Positions 7,480-15,009 are shown, counted from the stretch's first letter. The stretch is DNA of 17,276 nucleotides from Candidatus Sigynarchaeota archaeon (GCA_030587505.1 JAUQYY010000037.1:1-17276); one strand, 5' to 3'. Notes: generated from the sequence alone by a model not told the origin. Numbers and translations: made by a program.

Positions 7480-7518
7480 AAAGAATGGTAAAACCATTCT
7501 TCCTCCATTGCCAGGCGC
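7463..7518 (+). other. Bulge-helix-bulge (BHB) splicing motif with 28-nt mRNA intron 7480-7507
   Basis: The bases pair as follows. Outer exon-exon helices are GCGCCT 7463-7468 with AGGCGC 7513-7518, and GCA 7471-7473 with TGC 7509-7511. The central 4-bp helix is GAGG 7474-7477 with CCTC 7502-7505. The 5' bulge is ACA 7478-7480 and the 3' bulge is CAT 7506-7508. The inner intron helix is 9 bp, 7481-7489 with 7493-7501, closed by an AAA loop. The archaeal tRNA-splicing endonuclease cuts after the second base of each bulge, here 7479/7480 and 7507/7508. Removing 7480-7507 joins GAC to TTG and restores AED-LPGASFAGQQ. The boundaries from the protein frame and from the RNA fold agree to the base. 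Splicing itself is inferred. Confidence 0.88.
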
Positions 7519-9511
7519 ATCTTTTGCGGGGCAACAGGACACTTACCTAAATGTAAGTAGAGAAGGATTACTCGAAGCCGTAAGAAAATGTTGGAGTAGC
7601 CTATTTACAAAAAGAGCGATAACTTACAGACATGAAAAGGGTTTCAAACACCGGGACGTCCTAATTAGCGTAGCAGTCCAAGCAATGGTTCAAGCGAAGG
7701 CGGCAGGAGTGATGTTCACCCTTCACCCAGCAACCGGAGATACCACAAAAATAATGATAGAAGCAAATTGGGGATTAGGGGAAGCCGTGGTAAGCGGGGC
7801 TGTGACACCAGACACGTACGTAGTGGACAAATCCAGCCTAGAAATAATCGAAAAACATGTAGTAACAAAAAAAGTAGAATACACACTGAACCCTAAAACG
7901 AGAAAAACAGAGCACTTAGAGGTTCCCCCCGAAAGACAAAACATCCCAGCCTTAACAGACGAAGAGATCAAAAAATTAGCGCAATACGGCATACAACTCG
8001 AAAAACATTACGGAGCCCCCCAAGATATTGAATGGGCAGTTGACCAAAACGGAAAGATATATCTACTTCAATCACGGCCCGAAACAGTCCACGCAGGAAC
8101 CGTGAAAACAGTCGTACAAGAAGCTCAACCAGAAACCACTACGGAAAGGGAGATAATACTCAGAGGGCTTGGAGTATCCCCAGGAATAGTGTCAGGCCCA
8201 GTGAAAGTAATTGTGGACGCCAGCGGCATAAACGAAGTGAAGGAAGGGGATATTCTTGTAACCAAAATGACCACACCTGACTGGGTTCCAGCGATGAAAA
8301 AAGCCGCTGCAATAGTAACCGATGAAGGAGGATACACGTGCCACGCGGCGATAGTGTCCCGAGAACTCGGAACCCCCTGTGTGGTAGGAACAGAGAAAGC
8401 AACCACGGTCTTAGCAAACGAGGGATACATAACTGTTGACGGTGGAAAGGGCATCGTGTACCGAGGAATTCTAGAAACCAAAAAAGAGGAAGCAGTAGCC
8501 GCACCGACCAGCCCAGTGACGATACCTACAGCCACAAAAATCTACGTAAACCTCTCGATACCTGAAATAGCAGATAGAGTTGCAAAACAGACACAAGCAG
8601 ACGGCGTAGGACTACTCAGAGCAGAACACCTAATGATAAACATCGGGAAGCACCCACGAAAACTCATCGAAGAAGGCGGAGAACAAGAGATGATAGACCA
8701 ATTCGCAGAAGGAATAAGAAAAGTAGCAGAAGCCTTCAATCCGGGTCCAGTAGTATACAGATTCCTAGACTTTAAACCGGACGAGTTCCTAGCCCTCGAA
8801 GGAGGAAAGAAATACGAAGAAGAAGCAGGACACGTTGGACCCAATCCGATGATCGGCTACAGGGGACAATTCCGATATGTTAAGGAGCCTGATGTTTTTA
8901 GACTTGAATGCAGGGCGATAAGGAAAGTTAGAGATGAGTTTGGACTGAAGAATCTATGGGTGATGCTGCCTTTTGTCCGAACCTTGGAGGTTTTCAGAAA
9001 AGCAAAGGAGATTATGAAGGAAGAGGGGCTAGATCCAGAGAAAGATCCGGACTTTAAAATCTGGATCATGGTTGAGGTCCCGAGCAGCGTGTTATTGATC
9101 GATAAGATATGCCAAGAAGGAATCAATGGAGTCAGTTTTGGAACAAACGACCTCACAATGCTGATACTTGGAGTGGACAGAAACGATGCTAGCGTTCAAG
9201 AGTTGTACGATGAGCGGAATCTAGCGGTTCTACGTGCAATCGCGTACACCATTAGGATATGTAAGAAGTATGGTGTAACCACATCTATCTGCGGGCAAGC
9301 ACCCAGCGTATATCCAGATTATTTAGAGTTTCTGGTTCGAATGGGCGCGAACAGTATCAGCGTGAATCCAGACGCGGTTCTATTCACACGCCACATGGTT
9401 GCTAAGATTGAGCAGAAGCTGCTATTAGAAAGCGTGACTGGCCCTTCGCGTATCCGCGTGGGAAAGAACTTCATGGATGAGGTAGAATTCTGGAAGCTGG
9501 TTGACGACTAA
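7508..9511 (+). CDS. ppsA: Phosphoenolpyruvate synthase, exon 2 (rest of ATP-binding, phosphohistidine and PEP-binding domains)
   Basis: This exon supplies 667 residues, giving about 799 in the spliced enzyme, the normal family length. It begins with the conserved LPGASFAGQQDTYLN that completes the ATP-binding domain, which ends near QSRPETVHAG. The swivelling domain carries the phosphohistidine in GGYTCHAAIVSRELGTPC (His near 411). The C-terminal barrel holds the PEP site and the catalytic cysteine in SICGQAPSVYP (near 727). No ribosome binding site precedes 7508 and TTG there encodes an internal leucine, so independent translation is unlikely. It differs from the M. jannaschii synthase, whose known interruption is an intein. 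Codon choice changes near 8873, from GAA/GAC/GTA-type endings to more GAG/GAT/GTT. Confidence 0.95.
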   Translation: MPGASFAGQQDTYLNVSREGLLEAVRKCWSSLFTKRAITYRHEKGFKHRDVLISVAVQAMVQAKAAGVMFTLHPATGDTTKIMIEANWGLGEAVVSGAVTPDTYVVDKSSLEIIEKHVVTKKVEYTLNPKTRKTEHLEVPPERQNIPALTDEEIKKLAQYGIQLEKHYGAPQDIEWAVDQNGKIYLLQSRPETVHAGTVKTVVQEAQPETTTEREIILRGLGVSPGIVSGPVKVIVDASGINEVKEGDILVTKMTTPDWVPAMKKAAAIVTDEGGYTCHAAIVSRELGTPCVVGTEKATTVLANEGYITVDGGKGIVYRGILETKKEEAVAAPTSPVTIPTATKIYVNLSIPEIADRVAKQTQADGVGLLRAEHLMINIGKHPRKLIEEGGEQEMIDQFAEGIRKVAEAFNPGPVVYRFLDFKPDEFLALEGGKKYEEEAGHVGPNPMIGYRGQFRYVKEPDVFRLECRAIRKVRDEFGLKNLWVMLPFVRTLEVFRKAKEIMKEEGLDPEKDPDFKIWIMVEVPSSVLLIDKICQEGINGVSFGTNDLTMLILGVDRNDASVQELYDERNLAVLRAIAYTIRICKKYGVTTSICGQAPSVYPDYLEFLVRMGANSISVNPDAVLFTRHMVAKIEQKLLLESVTGPSRIRVGKNFMDEVEFWKLVDD

Positions 9512-9619
9512 TATCCTGCATTTCCAATGCTCACCCTCCAAGTGAAGGTGTTAATTGACTGCCGAAGCTCGCTAGCCATCTTATGTAGCTAAACTGAAAT
9601 TCTTAGAGCCATCCACCAA

Positions 9620-9658
9620 TTCTCCTTTTTTAAAGAGAAAGGTATCCTAGTATTTTTT
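9620..9658 (+). terminator. Possible T-rich terminator of ppsA
   Basis: Two T6 tracts (9626-9631 and 9653-9658) lie just over 100 bases after the ppsA stop. The first is flanked by TCTC (9621-9624) and an AGAGA downstream that can pair weakly. Archaeal RNA polymerase stops at T runs without needing a strong hairpin. Assignment is tentative. Confidence 0.3.
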
Positions 9659-9984
9659 GATAGACACTGTAACTATAAAAATCAACAATCAAACATATAA
9701 CAGGAATATTAAACAAAGTATGAAAGGCGCCAAAAAACCCTCGGTTTATTTTTCCTCTTCGGTTCTTCTTTAAAGATTTTGCCGCATTCAAACAAGACCA
9801 AATACACGCCCGATATTCAGCAACATGAATCATCCAAGAAAAGAAATTTGGAGTAAAGAAAAAGAAGTTTCTTTCCGATTCGCAAGTTGTATAAGGGTAA
9901 CTTAAACCACTTAGAGAATGCCCGTAATTTTCGAAGAAGAAATCTTAGGTGGGATTGGAAGCGTAGAACTTTCAAGGAACAATG

Positions 9985-10044
9985 GGGGAAATCTTAATAT
10001 TGGATGCTGGTTTTTAGTTCCGTGACTACACAGAGGCGAACAAA
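9985..10044 (+). promoter_or_regulatory. Probable rpl10e promoter and ribosome binding site
   Basis: A purine-rich GGGGGAAA precedes CTTAATATT (9993-10001), resembling BRE plus TATA. Initiation about 25 bases on, near 10022-10025, would leave a leader of about 20 bases that still contains GAGG, 8-9 bases before the ATG at 10045. The spacing fits archaeal rules; no other evidence is available. Confidence 0.4.
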
Positions 10045-10566
10045 ATGTCTAAGAGACCCGCAAAGTGTTACACGAGGATCGATCGACCACCCTATACTAG
10101 GAGAGAATACGTTCGGGGCGGCCCGGATCCTAAGATAAGAATTTATGATATGGGTAATCGTAAAGCAAAATTCAATCTGAGAGGAGACCTCATAATAGAG
10201 GAGAGATGCCAGGTTAGCCATAAGGCGCTTGAAGCTTTACGCATTTCGATAAACAGAAACCTTACAAACAAAATAGGAAGAGACGACTACCACTTCGTCA
10301 TACACGTGAAACCATTCCATATCATCAGGGAAAACAGAATGATGGCGTTCGCGGGTGCGGATCGTTTGCAGGACGGAATGCGCAAGGCGTTCGGAAAGCC
10401 AGTTGGCCGAGTAGCGCGTGTTCGAGATGGGCAGGTCATTTGCAGTGTTTGGACAAACGACACACCAAGGAACAGGGAACTGCTGAAGGATATTCTTCGT
10501 ATTGGTGGGATGAAACTTCCAAGACCTGCTAGGGTCAAAATTGTATCTGAAGAAAATAAAAATTGA
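10045..10566 (+). CDS. rpl10e: Large-subunit ribosomal protein L10e (uL16 family)
   Basis: L10e (uL16) lies near the peptidyl transferase centre and the A-site tRNA of the large subunit and is the archaeal/eukaryotic counterpart of bacterial L16. The 173 residues match the family length. Signatures include the N-terminal RPAKCYTRIDRPPYTRREY (4-22) and PDPKIRIYDMGN (27-38). The central HVKPFHIIRENRMMAFAGAD and FGKPVGRVARV are the rRNA-contacting L16-like loop and strand. The ATG is preceded by GAGG with good spacing. The gene stands alone on the plus strand, convergent with the dCTP deaminase-like gene 63 bases away. A T6 run at 10618-10623 may serve as terminator. Confidence 0.97.
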   Translation: MSKRPAKCYTRIDRPPYTRREYVRGGPDPKIRIYDMGNRKAKFNLRGDLIIEERCQVSHKALEALRISINRNLTNKIGRDDYHFVIHVKPFHIIRENRMMAFAGADRLQDGMRKAFGKPVGRVARVRDGQVICSVWTNDTPRNRELLKDILRIGGMKLPRPARVKIVSEENKN

Positions 10567-10629
10567 CCCCCTCAAACACTTCGCTTCATACTCGCGACCG
10601 TGAAAATTTCTACCTGCTTTTTTGATTTG

Positions 10630-11235
10630 TTATCGTAGTAGTTTCCACTCTTTATCCGTGTGTATCTTGCTGAATTCAGGGCCCACAGCACCGATGTATT
10701 TTGATTCGGGTTTCTGAATGTAACCGCTATCCTCCTGATCCAGCGTGTGCAGTACTAGTTGAGCTATCCTTGTTCCGGGATACAGAGCCAGATCGGCTTC
10801 CCCTAAGTTAACGAGTTCTAGTGTTAGTGAGCCAGCGAAGCCGGGTCCTACCATTGTTGCCGTAGCGATGATTAAACCAACGCGACCCCATGAGGATCTT
10901 CCGATAACGTATCCAAGAAGATCGTTAGGGAGTCTTATGTATTCAAGGGTGCTTCCTAGCACAAATTGGCGTGGCTGGAGGATGAGTTTTCTTTTAAAAC
11001 TGATATATTTTTTATCTTGGTATTGTTCTATTTGTGATTCAATATCCTCTTGCATTGGGTCAAGGAGATGATATTTGGTTCTTTTTGTTATGATGAATTC
11101 GGTTCCGAGTCTTAGGTCTATTGAGCTGTTAGCAATCTGGTCTTTATGATTGATTATAGGGGTGACAACCAGTCTTTTCTTGGGATCTTTGTGGAATAGT
11201 CTTTCTAGTATACTCTTTGTTGAAAGTATGGTCAT
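10630..11235 (-). CDS. dcd: dCTP deaminase/dUTPase superfamily protein
   Basis: Proteins of this fold deaminate dCTP or hydrolyse dUTP, supplying dUMP and keeping uracil out of DNA. The 201 residues show the trimeric enzyme's motifs: SSIDLRLG (37-44), GRSSWGRVGL (112-121), and PGFAGSLTLELVN (131-143). E140 is in the position of the catalytic glutamate of dCTP deaminases. The segment LYPGTRIAQLV (151-161) also fits. Where many Dcd proteins read IDPG, this one reads VGPG (129-132), so the exact reaction (deaminase, dUTPase or both) cannot be read from sequence. The ATG overlaps the stop of the 604-residue gene as ATGA, implying translational coupling to it. The insertion at about 55-75 (charged) is longer than in short Dcd proteins. 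Confidence 0.85.
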   Translation of the reverse strand: MTILSTKSILERLFHKDPKKRLVVTPIINHKDQIANSSIDLRLGTEFIITKRTKYHLLDPMQEDIESQIEQYQDKKYISFKRKLILQPRQFVLGSTLEYIRLPNDLLGYVIGRSSWGRVGLIIATATMVGPGFAGSLTLELVNLGEADLALYPGTRIAQLVLHTLDQEDSGYIQKPESKYIGAVGPEFSKIHTDKEWKLLR

Positions 11236-13046
11236 TCCACTACCTCGCTCATCTTTCTGTGTATCTCACTTAGCTCTATTGATTTTTGTATTAGGCGATT
11301 TATTTTAATATCTACTTGGCTTTTCTCTTCGAGAGTTTTTGCGTTGAGCATCCGGTATACATTGTCTATTTTGGTTAGTTTGAATAGCCAGCCTGCATTG
11401 AGAATTGAAACTAGTTTTGCAGGGCGGCTAGTCTTATTTTCAAAGTCCAAAATCTCATTAGGAGGTATGAGATTTAAGAGGGAGGAAACCAGCAAGGGCA
11501 CCTCCTCCTCGAAGATTTGTAGAGTGTATCGGTGCCCGATAGTCAATGCTCTTACTTTTTCTCTTATTTTGGGAATTAGATTGAATATCTCTCTTTCTAG
11601 TGAGGAGAGGCTCCTTTCTGCATACAGTTCTACTTTCTCGATTTTATCTTTTAGCTCATCATTTTTAGTATAGTTTAACTCCTTCAGTTCTTCAGCTGTA
11701 ATTTTCAAACGAGTTTCTAGGGGTACGTCCGATTCGCGGGCAGCAGGGAGGTATTTGGAGAAGGCGAATAAGTAGGCGGGGCCAAAAATGTGGATTGCAA
11801 ACAAGTCGGAGGCAATAGTTATAACCCATTTTTTAATTTTGTTTAGGGCTTGTTCAACGATTCCGATTCTTTCTAGCTCTTGTTCTTTAAAATTAGAGGG
11901 TTTTTTTGGGGGGAGTCGTAGTAATTTGGGGAGATTTTCTGATTCTAGTATTTGAAAGAAGGATTCGTTACGTTCAACGAGATAATTGCCGATTTGGTTT
12001 GCTACAAGGCAGTGTAAGAGAATATTCTCCTTTTCCAGTACCGGGATGTTGAAAATAAGAATGCAGGAGGGATATCCTTCATCTAACTTCTCAATTTCCC
12101 TCTTGTTTAATACGTTCTTTAAAACAGTCTTCAAGACAGTTATAAGATCCAGATACATGAATTTTCTTTCGCCAAGAAGACTTAAAATTATGGGAGTGCC
12201 CTTTTGGAAGTTTTTGATTATGCTTTCCAAGGTATAATATATTCCCAGAGGAAAGTGGCTTATGTTTGAAGCTTCTATAAATTCCGTTAAACTGCCTATA
12301 AAGGAGATAAGGTAATTGTATCTCCTAGTGGTGATTCCGATTATCTGAGATAACTTTTCTCGGTTTTCATGGGGCAGTTGGTTAAGTTTGCTCAACAAGA
12401 AAGCTAATTTGTTGTATAGAAGTGAAAAAGTTTTTAACAGAAGGGTTATGGCTTTTTCTTGAGCATCGCTAGGAAACTCTTCTAATCGAAGCCGACCTAA
12501 CACACGGTTTTGCGATAAAATTTTTTCTATTTCAAATTCCAAGGTTTTCCTAACATCAGGATACTTTTTGAAGGAAGCTGTTTCCCCGAAAAATTTGCCC
12601 GTTTCTTTAAGAGTCTCTTCAGCAATTTTACTAAAAAAGACTAACACATTGTTTAAATTGTTTTTACTAATATTCTCTTTATCAAGTGTTGACTTTAATA
12701 TACCCATCAGGGAGGAGATTTCGTTTATAAAACCTTTTTCGCTACGCCCGGAACAAGCCAATAGGGCAAAACGGTAGATTTCCAAACTTGTAAGCGTGTT
12801 CGCCACTATCCGTTTAGGCGGGAAACCCCCCTTCACTCGCTTAACTGTTTCAAGAAATGTTAGGGCTTCACCCAAAACTTCCCCATTTGCACGTACTCCC
12901 TGAGAAAACTTGAAAAGAGTGTTTACAATCTTATCGGAAAGAAACCCGATTTCGAATAAAACTGATAATTCCGATAGTTTACTACAATCGATCATTCTTG
13001 AAACCCCGTAATTTTCCCATCGTGTTTCTCTACTCACGTATCCCAA
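11232..13046 (-). CDS. Large protein of unknown function, probable inactive metallopeptidase-like
   Basis: This 604-residue, mostly helical protein has no membrane segment. I do not recognise a named family. Two segments resemble a zinc-peptidase site that has lost its ligands. LVANQIGNYL (347-356) lines up with a LxAHExGHxL helix, with H, E and H replaced by N, Q and N. WVITIASDLFA followed by GPAYLFAF (407-428) resembles the WxxELxADLxA...GPAYL segment that I recall after such a motif, where the expected glutamate is missing but D414 is kept. The start is uncertain: TTG 13046, GTG 13037 or ATG 12995 (residue 18), none with a good binding site. It overlaps the dcd-like gene by four bases, which suggests a shared role; that role is unknown. 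Confidence 0.75.
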   Translation of the reverse strand: MGYVSRETRWENYGVSRMIDCSKLSELSVLFEIGFLSDKIVNTLFKFSQGVRANGEVLGEALTFLETVKRVKGGFPPKRIVANTLTSLEIYRFALLACSGRSEKGFINEISSLMGILKSTLDKENISKNNLNNVLVFFSKIAEETLKETGKFFGETASFKKYPDVRKTLEFEIEKILSQNRVLGRLRLEEFPSDAQEKAITLLLKTFSLLYNKLAFLLSKLNQLPHENREKLSQIIGITTRRYNYLISFIGSLTEFIEASNISHFPLGIYYTLESIIKNFQKGTPIILSLLGERKFMYLDLITVLKTVLKNVLNKREIEKLDEGYPSCILIFNIPVLEKENILLHCLVANQIGNYLVERNESFFQILESENLPKLLRLPPKKPSNFKEQELERIGIVEQALNKIKKWVITIASDLFAIHIFGPAYLFAFSKYLPAARESDVPLETRLKITAEELKELNYTKNDELKDKIEKVELYAERSLSSLEREIFNLIPKIREKVRALTIGHRYTLQIFEEEVPLLVSSLLNLIPPNEILDFENKTSRPAKLVSILNAGWLFKLTKIDNVYRMLNAKTLEEKSQVDIKINRLIQKSIELSEIHRKMSEVVE

Positions 13047-13083
13047 GGAGGATTGTAGAATTGGGGATTAAAGTGGTCTAAGC

Positions 13084-13830
13084 TTATTTAGTTTTTCGTT
13101 TCTCTTTAAGTATTTTTGAAGATAAAAATGAGTGTATTCTCCGAAGAACGCCTATGAGAGTGTGAATTTCACGCCCTGAGATAAAAGCCCTTGAAATAAT
13201 ATTACGAAAAACCCTCTCAGCAATCTTTTGTTTAAATGAAGGATAATTTATGTCATTCAAAATGAGACTAAAGTATTCCATGACCTTTTCTTTTTCTAGC
13301 TTTGAAGAAGCCCTTGGGGCGCCTTTTTTCCTAAATGCCTGACTTTTATAAATCTCATAAAAAATTATTGCAGCAGCATGTGAAACATTCAACGTGGAGT
13401 AGCTCGAAGCAGGAATCGACACAACGACATCAACCCTCTCTAATTCTTCATTACTTAACCCATAACTTTCTCTCCCGAATACTAGGGCGATTTTTCCATG
13501 AACATCCACTAATCTTTCCACTAGTTGCTCGGGTGTAATGGTTGTTCTGAGAACATTGTAGTTCTTACCAGTTTTTGCTGTCGTCCCGACCAGAAAATCT
13601 ACATCAGAAATCGCTTCTTCAAAACTAGTGAGTATTTTCACCTTTTCTAGAATATCTAAACCGTGCATTGCGCGTACCCTTGCTTCAAGAAAGCTCTCAA
13701 ATTTTGGGTTCACCAGTATGAGTTCCTCTAAAGCGAAATTTTTCATTGCACGTGCAATTGCTCCAACATTTCCAGCGTTTTCCGGTTCCAGAAGTATCAC
13801 TTTGATTTTTAACAATTTTACCATCCGCAT
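13084..13830 (-). CDS. trmJ: SPOUT-class tRNA (Nm32) 2'-O-methyltransferase, TrmJ-like
   Basis: This 248-residue protein is a SpoU/TrmJ-type knotted methyltransferase, expected to methylate the 2'-OH of nucleotide 32 in tRNA. The three SPOUT motifs are clear: EPENAGNVGAIARAMKNF (15-32), VFGRESYGLSNEEL (117-130) and IPASSYSTLNVSHAAAI (139-155), the last forming the SAM-binding knot. A basic C-terminal extension of about 80 residues, rich in Lys and Arg, is typical of TrmJ and aids dimerisation or tRNA binding. The ATG overlaps the stop of the upstream GTPase gene by one base (TGATG), which points to translational coupling. The position-32 target is inferred from family; rRNA methyltransferases share the same motifs. 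Confidence 0.9.
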   Translation of the reverse strand: MRMVKLLKIKVILLEPENAGNVGAIARAMKNFALEELILVNPKFESFLEARVRAMHGLDILEKVKILTSFEEAISDVDFLVGTTAKTGKNYNVLRTTITPEQLVERLVDVHGKIALVFGRESYGLSNEELERVDVVVSIPASSYSTLNVSHAAAIIFYEIYKSQAFRKKGAPRASSKLEKEKVMEYFSLILNDINYPSFKQKIAERVFRNIISRAFISGREIHTLIGVLRRIHSFLSSKILKEKRKTK

Positions 13831-14990
13831 CAGTGGAAATAAAACTGAACAATATCATTGTCCGCTAGCACGTGGTCTAGCCCCACTTTTTCGCCTTCAT
13901 GTTTCACGGATTTCCCGTAAATGCGAGCGTACTTGAAGTTTTTAAGGAAGCGCACATGAAGCCTTTTTGCAACATCCGCAACACTAGCACCCTTTTCGAG
14001 AACAATCGGTTTGTCGGAAATGATGTTTCCAGGCTCCTTGGTATAGACTCGAATCACTCCAAGGGATTTGAACAAGCCCGCTTTAAACTCTTCTACACCT
14101 TTCTCTTTGAGAATGGATATCGGGTAGATATCGAACTTTTGAGCATAGGTATCTAGTAAAGTTTTATAATTCCGTGAAGACCCTGGCAAATCACCCTTAG
14201 TGGCTACAATTATCGCCTCCTTGTATACGACACTATTGTCCATAGCCAAGTCAATATCGTCTAGGGAAATTTTACCCCATATCCGAACCACCGCGTTTAA
14301 CACTCGCCGCTTATTCAAAAAATTTATAATCTCCTCTCGAGCCCCATCAAAAAATTGCAGGCCGATTAGCTGAATTCCTCCACTACCCGTCTTTTTCACC
14401 TCAACGGGAGGAGGTTTCAAGTTGAGTAGAATCCCTGCAGATTCCAACTCGTTCAAGAGTGTTCTAACCTGCTCCAAAACATCTTGAGAGAGGTCGATAA
14501 CTAGAACTATGGAGTCAGCATTCCTAATGACGGATAGGATTTGGGGACCGTTCTCACTGCCACTACAACCATCGAAGAGAGCAGGGACTTCAACTATTTG
14601 TATGGGAACTGATTGAAAGTCTAAGATTCCCACTTCGGGGCGAGTTGTTGTGAAGGGATATGCGTCCACTTTAGCCCTCGCACCAGTTAGGTAGTTCAGA
14701 ATAGTGCTTTTGCCAGAGTTTGTTAAACCAACCAGAATCACCTGTCCAGCTCCTTGCTTCTTAACGCTAAAGCTGGGCGCCCCACTAGATTTCTTCAACC
14801 TTTCCCTTTCGGCTTCGGCGCGAAGCTTCGCTAATCTCTTTTTGAGCTGATTTACAAAATTCTCCGTCCCTTTATGTTTGTCCATACGCTGCAGCAACTC
14901 TTGTATAGCGGCGATTTTTTCTTCCCTTGTTTTCGCCTCTTCCAGTTTTCTTAGAGCTACCTGCGCCTCGGGATTCAGGTTAATCGGCAA
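13830..14990 (-). CDS. Obg/DRG-like GTPase with TGS domain
   Basis: This is a 386-residue GTP-binding protein related to DRG/Obg proteins, which act in ribosome-linked processes. A charged helical region (8-68) precedes the P-loop GLTNSGKST (88-96). TTTRP (114-118) is the G2 switch. The usual DxPG of G3 reads EVPA (134-137) and the usual NKxD of G4 reads TKGD (264-267). SIL at 292-294 may be G5. A TGS domain fills 311-386, ending in ADNDIVQFYFH. The divergent G3 and G4 separate it from true DRG. Translation starts at TTG 14990, fixed by GGAGGGA five bases upstream. The stop overlaps the start of the TrmJ-like gene, so both are probably made together. The precise role is not known. Confidence 0.87.
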   Translation of the reverse strand: MPINLNPEAQVALRKLEEAKTREEKIAAIQELLQRMDKHKGTENFVNQLKKRLAKLRAEAERERLKKSSGAPSFSVKKQGAGQVILVGLTNSGKSTILNYLTGARAKVDAYPFTTTRPEVGILDFQSVPIQIVEVPALFDGCSGSENGPQILSVIRNADSIVLVIDLSQDVLEQVRTLLNELESAGILLNLKPPPVEVKKTGSGGIQLIGLQFFDGAREEIINFLNKRRVLNAVVRIWGKISLDDIDLAMDNSVVYKEAIIVATKGDLPGSSRNYKTLLDTYAQKFDIYPISILKEKGVEEFKAGLFKSLGVIRVYTKEPGNIISDKPIVLEKGASVADVAKRLHVRFLKNFKYARIYGKSVKHEGEKVGLDHVLADNDIVQFYFH

Positions 14991-15009
14991 TCTAGTCCCT
15001 CCAAAAGGG

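Larger units (their letters stand above)
9512..10044. other. Intergenic gap with no convincing gene
   Basis: These 533 bases lie between ppsA and the L10e gene. A minus-strand frame at 9630-9833 (67 codons) has no ribosome binding site and no recognisable motif. A 26-codon plus-strand frame starts at 9826. I consider neither a supported gene. I see no tRNA and no complete C/D-box pair. T6 tracts near 9626-9631 and 9653-9658 could end the ppsA transcript, and the right end carries the L10e promoter. Confidence 0.5.

Noticed and set aside
7480..7507. ppsA as a simple frameshift pseudogene or sequencing error
   Set aside because: Deleting one base at 7480-7488 would open the frame but leave a 9-residue insertion within a highly conserved ATP-site segment. 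It would not explain why the bases form a BHB whose cut sites match the protein boundaries exactly. It remains the main alternative until RNA data exist.
7480..7507. Intein, stop-codon recoding or translational bypass in ppsA
   Set aside because: 28 bases cannot encode an intein. The stop is TAA, not the UGA or UAG used for selenocysteine or pyrrolysine, and the frame changes, so readthrough cannot restore it. Bypass is possible in principle, but the BHB geometry fits splicing far better.
8125..8535. Long minus-strand frames inside ppsA (also 7723-7992, 8542-8844 and 8857-9156)
   Set aside because: They mirror the codon structure of a certain gene on the other strand and encode low-complexity Ser/Pro/Leu-rich peptides.
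9630..9833. 67-codon minus-strand frame between ppsA and rpl10e
   Set aside because: It has no ribosome binding site, no recognisable motif and low-complexity hydrophobic and basic segments. It probably arises by chance.
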